Counted from the first letter of the stretch, positions 8,536 to 17,864 are shown. The stretch: 55,186 nucleotides of DNA from Sphingomonas turrisvirgatae (GCF_001721295.1 NZ_MDDS01000020.1:1-55186); one strand, 5' to 3'. Made by a program: numbers and translations. Notes: generated from the sequence alone by a model not told the origin.

Positions 8536-8775
8536 TTACTGCATGCCCAATGCGGCGCGATAGGTTTCGAGCAGCGCATCCTGTTCGTCGAGCTGGTGCT
8601 TCTCCATCTTCCGCAGGCGGATGATGGTGCGCATGATCTTGGCGTCGAACCCGGTCGCCTTGGCCTCGCCATAGACGTCCTTGATGTCGTCGCTGATGCC
8701 CTTCTTCTCTTCTTCCAGCCGCTCGATCCGCTCGATCAGAAGACGCAGCTGCTCGGCCGAAATCGAGTCGCTCAT
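8536..8775 (-). CDS. gapR: GapR/DUF2312 nucleoid-associated protein
   Basis: A 79-residue protein with an N-terminal coiled-coil helix ([20 protein letters not shown]) followed by the conserved [17 protein letters not shown] segment of DUF2312. In Caulobacter this family (GapR) forms tetramers that clamp overtwisted, AT-rich DNA and help replication and chromosome segregation. Start ATG 8775 gives the family N-terminus and has GGAG 8 nt upstream; the longer open frame to 8862 is not conserved in character. The leader carries an 11-bp inverted repeat (8787-8797/8855-8865). Confidence 0.92.
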   Translation of the reverse strand: MSDSISAEQLRLLIERIERLEEEKKGISDDIKDVYGEAKATGFDAKIMRTIIRLRKMEKHQLDEQDALLETYRAALGMQ

Positions 8776-8786
8776 GATGTGCTCCA

Positions 8787-8865
8787 AAGATGGTGCCAGA
8801 AATTGGTGAACGGGCGCCTCTAGGGCGTGTCCACCGGCCGCGCAACGGGCGCGCGGCACCATCTT
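8787..8865. repeat. 11-bp inverted repeat in gapR leader
   Basis: AAGATGGTGCC at 8787-8797 and GGCACCATCTT at 8855-8865 are perfect reverse complements separated by 57 nt. The proximal arm lies next to the gapR ribosome-binding region. This could be a pair of half-operators or a long-range mRNA stem. Only the repeat itself is observed; a role is inference. Confidence 0.5.
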
Positions 8866-8901
8866 GTGGATAGCTGTCTTTGCCGGCTCTGCGGGCAGGC
8901 G

Positions 8902-8982
8902 GTACCAGCCCGCTCCCCCACCCGGCCACCCATCGTCAGGATATTCTGGAATGGGTGGCCGGCTGGGGGAGCGGGCTGGTAC
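8902..8982. repeat. Dispersed intergenic palindrome, copy 2
   Basis: Arms 8902-8933 and 8951-8982 pair over 32 bp with two mismatches. Same core and loop family as 2037-2115. The outer stem is GTACCAGCCCGC here and GTGCCGGCCCGT in copy 1, with matching changes on the opposite arm, so the structure is conserved while the sequence differs. It lies between gapR and the S41 protease gene. Confidence 0.85.
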
Positions 8983-8993
8983 TGACCAGACAA

Positions 8994-10094
8994 TCAGCGC
9001 CGCCGTTCCATCGATCCGCTCGGCTTGTGTGCGTCGGACAGCTCCTCCGCCTCCGCCGGCGCGACGCCTTCGCGCGTCAGCGCTTCGACCAGCGCGCGTT
9101 CGGGCGCGACCGCGACGTCCGGCTTGACCCCGCTTCCCTCCCAGCCCTCGCCGCCCGGAAAATAGCTCCGGCCAAAGGGGATGAAGGCCGAATAGCCGCC
9201 GGGCAGTGGCGCATGCCCGCCATAATGGCCCGCGCCGGCGGTCGTCGCGCCGATCAGCGTCGCGCGCCCGGTCCCCTTGAACGTCGAGGCAAGGTGCTCG
9301 GCCGCTGAGGCCGTGCGCGGCGAAGTCAGATAGTAGATCCGCGCCTTGGTCCAGGGCGATGCGGGCGTGGCCGGCACCACCCGGTGTTCGGAGCGGAAGA
9401 ATTCGGCCGGCGCATCGACCTTGACCAGGCTCTTGAACGGCAGCGGCCCGCCCTGCTCGGCGACCGAGGCGCGCGTGTCCATCACCATCGCCACGGTTGC
9501 CTTATCGAAGATGCGGGGGAACAGCACGTCCATCTCGTCCAGCCCGCCGCCGCGATGCGTCCGCGCATCGATGATCAGCGCTTTCGCGCCGGCATGGCCG
9601 TCGAGAAAGGCGGTGAACGCCCTCAGCGTGTCCGGTTCACCCATGAAGGCGTTGAAGCGAACATAGGCGATGCCCGGCGCGATCCAGCCGGCCTGCTCCA
9701 TCAGCGGCGGATAGGCCGAAGCCCCCGTTCGCCCGCCCGAAGGCCCGTTCAGGCACGAGGCGCTGGGCGGGATCATCTTGAGGTGCCCGTCGGGCGCCAC
9801 GGCCTGAAGGTCGGCGGTGACCGCCTTGGCATAGGATTCCGCATCGCTCAGACCGTCATAGCCGCCAGCGGCAAGCTTGGCACGCAGTGCCGCCGCATAG
9901 CGCTTTGCGACATCGGGAAAGACGAAATCCTTTTCGAGCTGATCGGCCAGTGCGCTGGTGGCTTGCTTGGCTTGCGTCAGGTCGAATGCCGCCGCGCTCG
10001 CTTGTACCGTCGCATCCGGTGGATTCGTCTGCGCCATCGCCAATGGCGTTGCACCCGCCAGGATAATCGCCGCCATGACCTTGCTCATTCCCAT
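8994..10094 (-). CDS. Exported S41-family peptidase
   Basis: About 366 residues. A signal peptide ending AMAQ after ~22 residues is followed by a helical region and an S41 (tail-specific protease/C-terminal processing peptidase-like) core. The segments [13 protein letters not shown] and [16 protein letters not shown] carry the nucleophile Ser in the usual S41 position (here TASAAE), with [11 protein letters not shown] after it. No PDZ domain is obvious. Start ATG 10094 is preferred over GTG 10103; ATG 10088 is also possible. It is divergent from an Lrp/AsnC regulator across ~70 bp containing a dyad, so that regulator may control it. Confidence 0.85.
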   Translation of the reverse strand: MGMSKVMAAIILAGATPLAMAQTNPPDATVQASAAAFDLTQAKQATSALADQLEKDFVFPDVAKRYAAALRAKLAAGGYDGLSDAESYAKAVTADLQAVAPDGHLKMIPPSASCLNGPSGGRTGASAYPPLMEQAGWIAPGIAYVRFNAFMGEPDTLRAFTAFLDGHAGAKALIIDARTHRGGGLDEMDVLFPRIFDKATVAMVMDTRASVAEQGGPLPFKSLVKVDAPAEFFRSEHRVVPATPASPWTKARIYYLTSPRTASAAEHLASTFKGTGRATLIGATTAGAGHYGGHAPLPGGYSAFIPFGRSYFPGGEGWEGSGVKPDVAVAPERALVEALTREGVAPAEAEELSDAHKPSGSMERRR

Positions 10095-10118
10095 GCATCC
10101 CACGCTTGAACGGTCGGA

Positions 10119-10138
10119 GTGTTATACTTGAATAACAC
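10119..10138. promoter_or_regulatory. Dyad operator between S41 and Lrp/AsnC genes
   Basis: GTGTTAT at 10119-10125 and ATAACAC at 10132-10138 form a perfect 7-bp dyad with a 6-bp AT-rich spacer, in the 71-bp divergent spacer. Position, symmetry and AT-rich centre suit an Lrp/AsnC-type autoregulatory site. Binding is inferred. Confidence 0.6.
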
Positions 10139-10165
10139 GCCTTTTGCAGCTTTTGTGAGGCCGCT

Positions 10166-10696
10166 ATGCAACGAAAATCGGCAATGGCGGGGTGCGGCAT
10201 GCGAATCATGGGCAAGCTCGATCGGTTTGACGCGCAATTGCTCAACCTGCTGCAGCAAGACGCGCTCGCAACCGCGGAGACGCTGGCGGCCAGCGTGCCG
10301 CTGTCAGCCTCGGCGATCACGCGCCGCGTCCGGCGGCTGCGCAGCGAAGGCTGGATCGCCGCCGATGTCGCGCTGCTCGCGCCCAGGCTGACCGCACGGC
10401 GCCTGCGCGCGCTGGTCACGGTTCAGGTGCACGAGCATGACGAGACGCGCGGCATCGCGGCGCTGCGCGAGCGGCTGGCGGCGGCGGACGAAGTGCAGAT
10501 GATCCTGGACATCGCCGGCGCGGACGATCTGGCGGTGCTGGTCTGCGCGCGCGACATGGGGCACTATAACGAACTGGCCGAACGGCTTTTTCAGAACAAT
10601 CCGGCGGTACGGCGCTACCAGACGAGCTTCGTCAAACGCGTGCACAAGCAAAGCGCGGCGACGATGCTGGATGGGGATGATGTCCGGGTTGAATGA
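10166..10696 (+). CDS. Lrp/AsnC family transcriptional regulator
   Basis: Up to 176 residues. The DNA-binding helix-turn-helix lies near residues 18-65 (LDRFDAQLLNLLQQDA, then SASAITRRVRRLRSEGWI). The ligand-sensing RAM domain follows (ALVTVQVHEHD through VRRYQTSFVKR). ATG 10166 has TGAGG 5 nt upstream; ATG 10208 (MGKLDRF) would give the more usual N-terminus for the family. Members respond to amino acids and usually autoregulate. The dyad at 10119-10138 probably serves both this gene and the divergent exported peptidase. The effector is unknown. Confidence 0.9.
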   Translation: MQRKSAMAGCGMRIMGKLDRFDAQLLNLLQQDALATAETLAASVPLSASAITRRVRRLRSEGWIAADVALLAPRLTARRLRALVTVQVHEHDETRGIAALRERLAAADEVQMILDIAGADDLAVLVCARDMGHYNELAERLFQNNPAVRRYQTSFVKRVHKQSAATMLDGDDVRVE

Positions 10697-10716
10697 CCGC
10701 CACCCATGTGAGGGGG

Positions 10717-10793
<77 letters not shown>

Positions 10794-10859
10794 TTGAACC
10801 CTGGCGAAGCGCCAATTCCCTTGCGAGAGCGCGGCACCTAGACGGGCCGTTTGGGGCTG

Positions 10860-12110
10860 TCAACCGCTCGTTTCGCGTTCCTGCATCGGACGCGGCGGCG
10901 GCGGCGCACCGCCCGCCACCAGCGTACCGTGCTCGAACAGGAAACCGGCGATGTCGGGCTTGCCCGCGGCGTTCAGCACGGTCTGGATGATGATGAGCAG
11001 CGGTACCGCCAGCAGCGCGCCTGGCGTGCCCCACACCCATCCCCAGAACGACAGGGAGACGAGGATCATGATCGGGTTGATCGTCAGGCGCCGCCCGACG
11101 ACCAGCGGGGTCACCACGTTCGCCTCGATGAGATGCAGCCCGGCCATGATCGCAGCCGGGATCAGCGCGGTCCACACATCCTGGAACGTCATCAGCCCGC
11201 CGACCGCCAGCATCAGCGCGGCAAAGATCGGGCCGAGATAAGGGATATAGTTCAACAGCGCGACGATCCCGCCCCACATCAGCGGCGTGGGCATGTCGAC
11301 CGCCCACAATGCTGCTGCGACCAGCAGACCGAGCGTCATATTGATCAGCGTGATGGTGCCAAGATAGGCCGAGGTGTCGTCGACGACGTCCTGGATCACC
11401 CGCGCGGTCGCCATCGCCCCGCCGAAACTGGTGCGACTGGTGATCGCGCGCCGCCGCAACCGGGTCCAGCCCGACAGGAAGAAATAGATGACGAGGACTG
11501 CGAACAGCATCTCGATGATCGCGGTCGGGGCAGACGTGGCGGCGAACTCCAGGATCGATCGTGGCGGCGTCGTCGCGGCAGCCTGCGCCGGACGGATCGG
11601 CCGCGACTGGGCGAGTTCCTCGATCGTGTGATTCACGAACCGCTCGAAATTCGCATAGAAGTCGATCAGCGGCTTTACGTTGGACTGGATGTTGTCGATC
11701 CGCTCCGGGATCGCGCTGACCCAGTCCCAGGCGGGCACGACGATCGACGCCAGCGCGACGTTCGCGGCGAGCAGGAACAGCAGCACGCAGATCAGCGAGG
11801 CGAGCGCCGCCGGTACGCCGCGCCGCTCGAGCCATTCCAGCACGGGCACCAGCGCGATGGCGATGACGATCGCGGCGGTCAGCGGCAGGAAGAAGGGCGA
11901 GGCTTCACGCAGCGCGAACGGTAGCGCAAGCACCAGCCCGACGCCGATCATCAGCGTCAGCCCGGCGAGCAGGCGGTCGCGGCGGTTCTCCGCCTCGCTC
12001 TCCTGCGGCAACGGTGTCACCATCGGGGCAGGCGGCGGCGACGGGTGCGACACCGCGCCCTGCCCGCTCCCCTCAATGTCGCCGATCCCGTCCACACGCC
12101 CGCCTTTCAC
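10860..12110 (-). CDS. AI-2E family (UPF0118) transporter
   Basis: A 416-residue inner-membrane protein with about eight transmembrane segments, a large periplasmic domain after the third, and the characteristic C-terminal run (VPLLIIIQTVLNAAG). Relatives include TqsA, PerM and sodium/proton antiporters, so the substrate cannot be named. The GTG start at 12110 gives a ~40-residue charged, proline-rich cytoplasmic leader; a later start near MVTPLPQ is possible. It is divergent from glpK with 53 bp between them. Confidence 0.88.
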   Translation of the reverse strand: MKGGRVDGIGDIEGSGQGAVSHPSPPPAPMVTPLPQESEAENRRDRLLAGLTLMIGVGLVLALPFALREASPFFLPLTAAIVIAIALVPVLEWLERRGVPAALASLICVLLFLLAANVALASIVVPAWDWVSAIPERIDNIQSNVKPLIDFYANFERFVNHTIEELAQSRPIRPAQAAATTPPRSILEFAATSAPTAIIEMLFAVLVIYFFLSGWTRLRRRAITSRTSFGGAMATARVIQDVVDDTSAYLGTITLINMTLGLLVAAALWAVDMPTPLMWGGIVALLNYIPYLGPIFAALMLAVGGLMTFQDVWTALIPAAIMAGLHLIEANVVTPLVVGRRLTINPIMILVSLSFWGWVWGTPGALLAVPLLIIIQTVLNAAGKPDIAGFLFEHGTLVAGGAPPPPRPMQERETSG

Positions 12111-12163
12111 CGCAAAGCCTAGCGCGATTTGCGGGTCTTGTAATCCTCGCTAACGTGGTGGCC

Positions 12164-13627
12164 ATGGCAGAGACGATCCTGGTCATCGACGAAGGCACGA
12201 CCTCGACTCGCGCCATGCTGTTCGCGCGCGACGGCCGCTGCCTCGGCAGCCGCGCCGAAGACCTGACCCAGCATTATCCGCAACCCGGCTGGGTCGAGCA
12301 TGACGCGGCCGAGATCTGGGCCAAGACCGCCCGCTGCGCGCAGGCCATGGTCGACCAGGCGGGCGGCGCGGATCGCATTGCGGCAATCGGCATTACCAAC
12401 CAGCGCGAGACGATCGTCTTCTGGGACAAGACGACCGGCGAGCCGCTCGCGCCTGCGATCGTATGGCAGGACCGCCGCACCGCCGATCTGTGCCGCATCC
12501 TCAAGGACCGCGGCGAAGAGCCGGGCGTGCAGGCGCGCACCGGCCTGCTGCTCGACCCCTATTTCAGCGGCACCAAGATCGCCTGGGGAATGGCGAACTG
12601 GCCGCAACTGCGCGAGGCGGGCGAGCGGCTGGCGATCGGCACGATCGAAAGCTGGCTGGTATGGAAATTGACCGGGGGCCTTCACGTCACCGACGCCACC
12701 AACGCCTCACGCACGCTGCTGATGGGGCTGGGCAGCGGCGGCTGGAGCGATGGGCTGATCGACCTCTTCGATGCGCCCCGCGACGCGCTGGCGACCATCG
12801 TCGATTGCGCCGGATCGTTCGGCGAGACGACGCTGTTCGGCGGCCGCATCCCCGTCTGCGGCCTCGCCGGCGATCAGCAGGCCGCGACGATCGGTCAGGC
12901 CTGCCTCACCCAGGGCGAGACCAAGGCGACTTACGGCACCGGAGCTTTCGTCCTCAGCAATGCCGGCAGCGCGCCGCCGACCTCGAAACACCGCCTGCTC
13001 TCGACCGTGCTGTGGCAACTGAATGGCCGGCGCACCTATGCGATCGAGGGATCGGTGTTCGTCGCGGGCAGCGTGGTCCAGTGGCTGCGCGATTCGCTCG
13101 GCCTGATCGCGCAGGCCGGCGAGACCGAGGCGCTGGCGCGGTCGGTTCCCGACAATGGCGGCGTCTATTTCGTGCCCGCACTGACCGGCCTCGGCGCCCC
13201 GTGGTGGGAACCGCAAGCGCGCGGCGCGATCAGCGGCCTCAGCCTTGCCAGCACCCGCGCGCATGTCGTCCGCGCCGCATTGGAGGCACAGGCGCATCAG
13301 AGCCACGACCTCAAGACCGCCTTCGCCGCCGATGGCTGTGACTGGGCGCGGCTGCGCGTCGATGGCGGCATGGTCGCCAATGACTGGATCGCGCAGGATC
13401 TGGCCGACATGCTGGCGCTTCCCGTCGAGCGCCCGGCGTTTACCGAAACGACGGCGCTGGGCGCGGCGATGCTGGCCGGGGTTGGCTGTGGCATGTTCGC
13501 CGACCTTTGCCAGGCGGCAACCGCGATGCGCGGCGAGGTACGGATGTTCGAACCGCAACTGGACGGCAACGCGCGTGAAGCCCGGCTGGCCGGTTGGCAG
13601 GCGGCGGTGAAGGCGGTGGCGGGTTAG
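12164..13627 (+). CDS. glpK: Glycerol kinase
   Basis: A 487-residue FGGY kinase that phosphorylates glycerol to sn-glycerol 3-phosphate. GlpK signatures are visible: IDEGTTSTRAMLF (DQGTTSSR in E. coli, so one substitution), ITNQRETIVFWD, the substrate-binding WQDRRTAD, YGTGAFVLSN, EGSVFVAGSVVQWLRD and VPALTGLGAPWW. Start ATG 12164 gives the family N-terminus. No glpF or glpD is adjacent. Its stop is 2 bp from the stop of the convergent LD-carboxypeptidase. Confidence 0.92.
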   Translation: MAETILVIDEGTTSTRAMLFARDGRCLGSRAEDLTQHYPQPGWVEHDAAEIWAKTARCAQAMVDQAGGADRIAAIGITNQRETIVFWDKTTGEPLAPAIVWQDRRTADLCRILKDRGEEPGVQARTGLLLDPYFSGTKIAWGMANWPQLREAGERLAIGTIESWLVWKLTGGLHVTDATNASRTLLMGLGSGGWSDGLIDLFDAPRDALATIVDCAGSFGETTLFGGRIPVCGLAGDQQAATIGQACLTQGETKATYGTGAFVLSNAGSAPPTSKHRLLSTVLWQLNGRRTYAIEGSVFVAGSVVQWLRDSLGLIAQAGETEALARSVPDNGGVYFVPALTGLGAPWWEPQARGAISGLSLASTRAHVVRAALEAQAHQSHDLKTAFAADGCDWARLRVDGGMVANDWIAQDLADMLALPVERPAFTETTALGAAMLAGVGCGMFADLCQAATAMRGEVRMFEPQLDGNAREARLAGWQAAVKAVAG

Positions 13628-13629
13628 GC

Positions 13630-14445
13630 CTATGCCACCCCGAACGGCACCACCCGGTTCAATGCGATATGGCCGATGCCCGATCGGCCAAGATAGGGCA
13701 CGTCCATCTCGCGGCACCAACGGATGATGATCTGCTCGATCGATTCGCCGAATGGCACGTCGTTGTCGACCATGTCGGTCACCGCGCCGAGGCGCACGCC
13801 CGCGATCCCCTGCAGCTGAGTTGCATGCGCCATCTGGAACAGCATCCGGTCGATGCGGTACATCGGCTCGCCCACCTCCTCGATATGCAGGACATGGTCG
13901 GTAAGGTCGGGCAGCCACGGCGTGCCGATCATCGCGGTCAGGATGGCGAGGTTGAACGCCGCCGCGGGCCGCCCGTCCAGCGTCGGCTCCAGCCCGTCGC
14001 GCTTCCCGTCGATCAGCCAGCCGAGCACCCAGCCCGCATCGACGCCCTTGTCGTCGCGCCCGATCGCGCTCGCCATCGACCCGTGCGCCTGCCGCCCGAT
14101 CCTGCGGGCATAAAGCGCGCCGAGCATGAAGCCCATGTCGCTATAGCCGATATAGGTCTTGTGCCGCGCCGCCGCCCCCAGCTGCGGCATCGCGCTTTCC
14201 AGAATGCGATTCGAGCCATAGCCCCCGCGTGCGAACCAGATCGCATCGAACGCGGCATCGTTGGCGAACTCCAGGAACGCGGCGGCGCGCACCTCGTCCG
14301 GCCCGGCGAAATGCCCCTCGGTCAAAAAGCATTGCGGGTGGAAGACGATCTCATGACGCGGCCAGGTCAGCGCCATGAATGCCTTCATCCGCGCGGCCGA
14401 TTCCTCGCTGACTGTTCGTGCCGGTGCGACGACGCCGATCCGCAT
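13630..14445 (-). CDS. S66 LD-carboxypeptidase family protein
   Basis: A 271-residue peptidase of the LdcA/MccF superfamily. The N-terminal strand is MRIGVVAPARTVSEE, the FARGGYGSNRIL segment is conserved, and the nucleophile elbow GYSD carries Ser102. A C-terminal GHIALNRVVPFG segment supplies the expected catalytic His. LdcA removes the terminal D-Ala from murein tetrapeptides in the cytoplasm. The divergent neighbour (86 bp) is an Mpl-like Mur ligase that would use the resulting tripeptide, so LdcA function is more likely than microcin immunity. It is somewhat shorter than typical LdcA (~300 residues). Confidence 0.85.
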   Translation of the reverse strand: MRIGVVAPARTVSEESAARMKAFMALTWPRHEIVFHPQCFLTEGHFAGPDEVRAAAFLEFANDAAFDAIWFARGGYGSNRILESAMPQLGAAARHKTYIGYSDMGFMLGALYARRIGRQAHGSMASAIGRDDKGVDAGWVLGWLIDGKRDGLEPTLDGRPAAAFNLAILTAMIGTPWLPDLTDHVLHIEEVGEPMYRIDRMLFQMAHATQLQGIAGVRLGAVTDMVDNDVPFGESIEQIIIRWCREMDVPYLGRSGIGHIALNRVVPFGVA

Positions 14446-14531
14446 AACCCTAGCTTTGCTCCTTTGGACCGCCCCGGCCCGCGACCGGTTCGGCTTGCCG
14501 AACCGCGATCAAACGTCGATAGCCCGCCGCG

Positions 14532-15929
14532 ATGCACAACGGCAAACCTCATTTTTTCGTTGGGATCGGCGGCAGCGGCATGATGCCGCTGGCGATGATC
14601 CTGGCCGGCCAAGGCGCGAAGGTTGCAGGGTCCGACCGCAGCCTCGATTCGGGCCGCCTGCCCGCCAAGTTCGACGCCCTGCGTGCGCTGGGGATCGACA
14701 TGTTCGCGCAGGACGGCAGCGGCATCGTCTCGCCGGAGCAAGTCGTCGTCGCCTCCGCTGCAGTCGAGGCAAGCGTGCCCGACATGGTTCGCGCCGCCGA
14801 CCTTGGCTGCCCGCGCCTCACCCGCGCCGAGCTGAACGCCCGGCTGTTCAACGCCGCGCGCATGTCGATCGGCATTGCCGGGACGAGCGGCAAGTCGACC
14901 GTTACCGGCATGATCGCCTGGATCCTGCATTCGCTCGGTCGCGATCCCACGGTGATGAACGGCGCGGTGATGAAGAATTTCGCGTCCCCGGACGCGCCCT
15001 TCGCCAGCGCGCTGGTCGGTGGCGACGAACTCTATGTCAGCGAGGTGGACGAGAGCGACGGCTCGATCGCGCTCTATTCGCCGCATGTCGCGGTGCTCAA
15101 CAATATCAGCCTCGACCACAAGAGCCTTGACGAGCTGCGCGCGCTGTTCGGCGACTTCGCGGCAAAGGCGCGGGCCACCATCGTCAATGTCGGCGACGCC
15201 GAAAGCGCGGCGCTCGCCACGGCGCTGGACCGCAGTCGCACCACGACCTTCGCGGTCGAGGGCGAGGCCGATCTGTCCGCCCGCAACCTGTCGCCGGAAG
15301 CCTTTGCCATGCGCTTCGACCTCGTGACCGCCGACGCGACCCTGCCTGTTCGCCTCGCGGTGCCCGGCGCGCACAATGTCGCCAATGCGCTGGCGGCAAT
15401 CGGTGCAGTCACCGCCGCCGGCATCGCCCTTCCCGACGCGGTGCGCGCGATCGAAGGCTTTACCGGGCTGCGCCGCCGCTTCGAATGGGTCGGGGAAGCG
15501 GGCGGCGTCGCGGTGATCGACGATTTCGGGCACAACCCGGACAAGATCGGCGCCACGCTCGACACGCTCCATGCCTTTCCTGGCCGCGTCCTCGCTTTCT
15601 TCCAGCCCCATGGCTTCGGCCCGCTCAAGGTCATGCGCCGCGAAATGGTCGAGATGTTCGTGAACAAGCTGCGGCCTGACGACCGGCTCGTCCTGTCCGA
15701 CCCGGTCTATCAGGGCGGCACCGTCAACCGCGAGGTGACGAGCGGCGACATCGTTACCGACATTGCCGCATCGGGCCGCAACGCTCGCCACATTCCCGAC
15801 CGCGACGCCGCGGCCGCGCATCTTGTCGCACAGGCGCAACCGGGCGACCGTATCGTGGTCATGGGCGCTCGCGACGACACGTTGAGTCAGCTGGCAGCCA
15901 GCATGTTGAGCCTATTGGAGCGCCGATGA
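14532..15929 (+). CDS. mpl: Mur ligase, Mpl/MurC-like
   Basis: A 465-residue ATP-dependent ligase: N-terminal nucleotide-sugar binding domain (VGIGGSGMMPLA), ATP-binding loop GIAGTSGKST near residue 115, central SEVDESDGSI and NNISLDHKS motifs, and the C-terminal domain with DFGHNPDKI. The pattern fits the MurC/Mpl group. The divergent S66 carboxypeptidase favours Mpl, which joins L-Ala-D-Glu-meso-DAP tripeptide to UDP-MurNAc in murein recycling. MurC itself is usually within the dcw cluster, which is absent here. Start ATG 14532. It overlaps the VanZ-like gene by 4 nt. Confidence 0.78.
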   Translation: MHNGKPHFFVGIGGSGMMPLAMILAGQGAKVAGSDRSLDSGRLPAKFDALRALGIDMFAQDGSGIVSPEQVVVASAAVEASVPDMVRAADLGCPRLTRAELNARLFNAARMSIGIAGTSGKSTVTGMIAWILHSLGRDPTVMNGAVMKNFASPDAPFASALVGGDELYVSEVDESDGSIALYSPHVAVLNNISLDHKSLDELRALFGDFAAKARATIVNVGDAESAALATALDRSRTTTFAVEGEADLSARNLSPEAFAMRFDLVTADATLPVRLAVPGAHNVANALAAIGAVTAAGIALPDAVRAIEGFTGLRRRFEWVGEAGGVAVIDDFGHNPDKIGATLDTLHAFPGRVLAFFQPHGFGPLKVMRREMVEMFVNKLRPDDRLVLSDPVYQGGTVNREVTSGDIVTDIAASGRNARHIPDRDAAAAHLVAQAQPGDRIVVMGARDDTLSQLAASMLSLLERR

Positions 15930-16312
15930 CTCGCGGATCTTCATGGCTGGCGACCGGCGCGCGTATCCTGTTCTGGGCCGCGCTGCTCTTCGCGCTCGTC
16001 ATGTCGCTGCTGCCGCAGCCGCCGGTCCTGCCGATGCAACCGACCGACAAGGTGCAGCACATGCTTGCCTTTGGCACGTTGACGTTGCTGCTCAGCATCG
16101 GCTGGCCGCGCCTTGCCTGGTGGAGCACGGCGATTGTCATGGGCATCTTCGGCGCGCTGATCGAGGCTGCGCAATGGGCCCTGCCGACGCTAAACCGCGT
16201 TGCCGATGTTCAGGACTGGTATGCCGACATGATCGCCGTGGGCGCGGTGCTGCTGGTCCTCGGCCTGATCCGCTCCGGCCGCAACCGGCGCGACCCCGAA
16301 CCAGCCGAATAG
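15926..16312 (+). CDS. VanZ-like small membrane protein
   Basis: 128 residues with three to four hydrophobic segments and the VanZ-type pattern DKVQHMLAFGTLTLLLSIGW followed by LIEAAQ and DVQDWYADMIA. VanZ-like proteins affect teicoplanin resistance in some Gram-positives, but their role in proteobacteria is unknown. The ATG overlaps the mpl stop (ATGA), so the two are co-translated and a link to cell-envelope metabolism is likely. Confidence 0.85.
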   Translation: MTRGSSWLATGARILFWAALLFALVMSLLPQPPVLPMQPTDKVQHMLAFGTLTLLLSIGWPRLAWWSTAIVMGIFGALIEAAQWALPTLNRVADVQDWYADMIAVGAVLLVLGLIRSGRNRRDPEPAE

Positions 16313-16351
16313 CCCCGCTTCCCTGCGGATTGCGGGCACCACGCTCGCAGC

Positions 16352-16382
16352 TCCGGACCCCAGCTTTCGCCGGGAGTCCGGA
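16352..16382. terminator. Hairpin between convergent VanZ-like and fsa genes
   Basis: TCCGGAC at 16352-16358 pairs with GTCCGGA at 16376-16382, and the stem extends partly inward (CCCAGC/CGGGA). It lies 39 nt after one stop and 14 nt from the other. A bidirectional transcription stop is plausible; no T-run is obvious. Confidence 0.45.
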
Positions 16383-16396
16383 ACCCGCCGGATAAC

Positions 16397-17053
16397 TCAG
16401 CCGATCGTCTGGCCGGTCTTCGCCCAGTCGGCCATGAACGCGTCGATCCCCTTGTCGGTCAGCGGGTGCTTGACCAGCTGGCGGATCACGGCCGGCGGCG
16501 CGGTCATCACGTCCGCGCCCAGCTTCGCGCTTTCCAGGATGTGGATCGGGTGGCGCACGGACGCCACCAGGATCTGCGTCGCAAAATCGTAATTGTCATA
16601 GATCAGGCGGATGTCGCTGATCAGGTTCATCCCGTCATAGCCGGTGTCGTCGTGCCGGCCCACGAACGGCGAGATGAACGTCGCGCCGGCCTTCGCCGCC
16701 AGCAGCGCCTGGTTGGCCGAAAAGCACAGCGTGACATTCACCATCGTGCCGTCGTCGGTCAGCGCCTTGCAGGTCTTGAGGCCATCGATCGTCAGCGGCA
16801 CCTTGACCGCGACATTGTCGGCGATCTTCCGTACGATCTCGGCCTCGCGCATCATGCCTTCATGATCGAGTGCAACGACCTCGGCCGATACCGGCATCCC
16901 CGGCACGATCTCGCAAATCTCGGCCACGACCTCCAGAAAGTTACGCCCCGCCTTGTGGATCAGCGACGGGTTGGTCGTCACACCGTCCAGCAGCCCGGCA
17001 TCGGCCAGCTCGCGAATGTCGTTGGTGTCGGCGGTGTCGGCAAAGAACTTCAT
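16397..17053 (-). CDS. fsa: Transaldolase / fructose-6-phosphate aldolase
   Basis: 218 residues, the size of the short transaldolase (TalC/FSA) subfamily. The start [18 protein letters not shown] is diagnostic. The Schiff-base lysine lies in [12 protein letters not shown], and [11 protein letters not shown] is present. It interconverts seven- and three-carbon sugars of the pentose phosphate pathway, or cleaves fructose 6-phosphate; the subfamily cannot be settled by eye. Start ATG 17053. The frame remains open to 17758 but that extension is antisense to the neighbouring gene and not real. Confidence 0.92.
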   Translation of the reverse strand: MKFFADTADTNDIRELADAGLLDGVTTNPSLIHKAGRNFLEVVAEICEIVPGMPVSAEVVALDHEGMMREAEIVRKIADNVAVKVPLTIDGLKTCKALTDDGTMVNVTLCFSANQALLAAKAGATFISPFVGRHDDTGYDGMNLISDIRLIYDNYDFATQILVASVRHPIHILESAKLGADVMTAPPAVIRQLVKHPLTDKGIDAFMADWAKTGQTIG

Positions 17054-17140
17054 GCGGGCTCGGCCTTTTCTGATTGTGGTAATTGCTGGGCGGCACGATA
17101 AAGCGCGCCGGTTCGTCGCGGCTCCTAGCACCGGATTGTC

Positions 17141-17824
17141 ATGCGCTCCATCCTTCTCGTCCCGTTCCTGCTCTTGGCCGCGCCTGCTCTGGCGCAGCAG
17201 GAGGATTCGCAGATCTGGTTTCAGGCCAATGGGCAGGTGCCGCTGGACGACAATCTGCGCCTGACGCTGGAAGGCATCATGCGCTGGAGCGACCGGCAGG
17301 ACGGGCTGTTCCACACTGAAATCGGCGGCATTGTCAGCACCAAGATTGCCGACAATGTCGAAATCGGCTTCGGCTATCGCCATGTCGGCGCGCACGGCGG
17401 CAGCACCGCGGACGACGAGGATCGGCTGCGCCAGCATATCGTCGTGACGCTCGGCCGGTTCACCACCCGGCTGCGCGTCGACGAACGCTTCCACCCCGAC
17501 GGGGACGAGATCGGCTTCCGGATCCGTCCGCTGGTCCGCTACAGCCATCCCGTCGGCAGCAAGGGCTATGCGCTGTTCGCGGTGCACGAAAGCTTCTTCA
17601 TGGCGAACGACACGGACTGGGGGCAGCGCGCCGGCTATGACCGGGTGCGCCATACGCTCGGCGTGACCGTGCCGATGGCCAAGGGCATCAGCGCGGATAT
17701 CGGCTACCTCAACCAGTATCGCTTTGCCCGCAACGGCGGCCGCGCGCAGATGGATCACGCGTTCAGCTACCAGATCACCCTTGCGCTTGGCGGCGGCAAG
17801 AAGCCGAAGCCGGAAGAGGAATAG
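17141..17824 (+). CDS. DUF2490 outer-membrane beta-barrel protein
   Basis: 227 residues. A signal peptide ends at ALAQ (residue ~19), then alternating hydrophobic/polar strands run through the mature part ([43 protein letters not shown]) and end in ITLALGG. This is the DUF2490 pattern, predicted to be a small outer-membrane barrel of unknown function. It lies divergent to fsa (87 bp apart) and 40 bp before priA. Confidence 0.82.
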   Translation: MRSILLVPFLLLAAPALAQQEDSQIWFQANGQVPLDDNLRLTLEGIMRWSDRQDGLFHTEIGGIVSTKIADNVEIGFGYRHVGAHGGSTADDEDRLRQHIVVTLGRFTTRLRVDERFHPDGDEIGFRIRPLVRYSHPVGSKGYALFAVHESFFMANDTDWGQRAGYDRVRHTLGVTVPMAKGISADIGYLNQYRFARNGGRAQMDHAFSYQITLALGGGKKPKPEEE

Positions 17825-17864
17825 CGGCGCAAAGGCGCTTCCCTAGCGACTCGGGAATGCCGAT

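Noticed and set aside
17054..17758. N-terminal extension of fsa giving a 453-residue protein
   Set aside because: The extension is antisense to the DUF2490 gene, and the canonical FSA/transaldolase start [10 protein letters not shown] lies at 17053.
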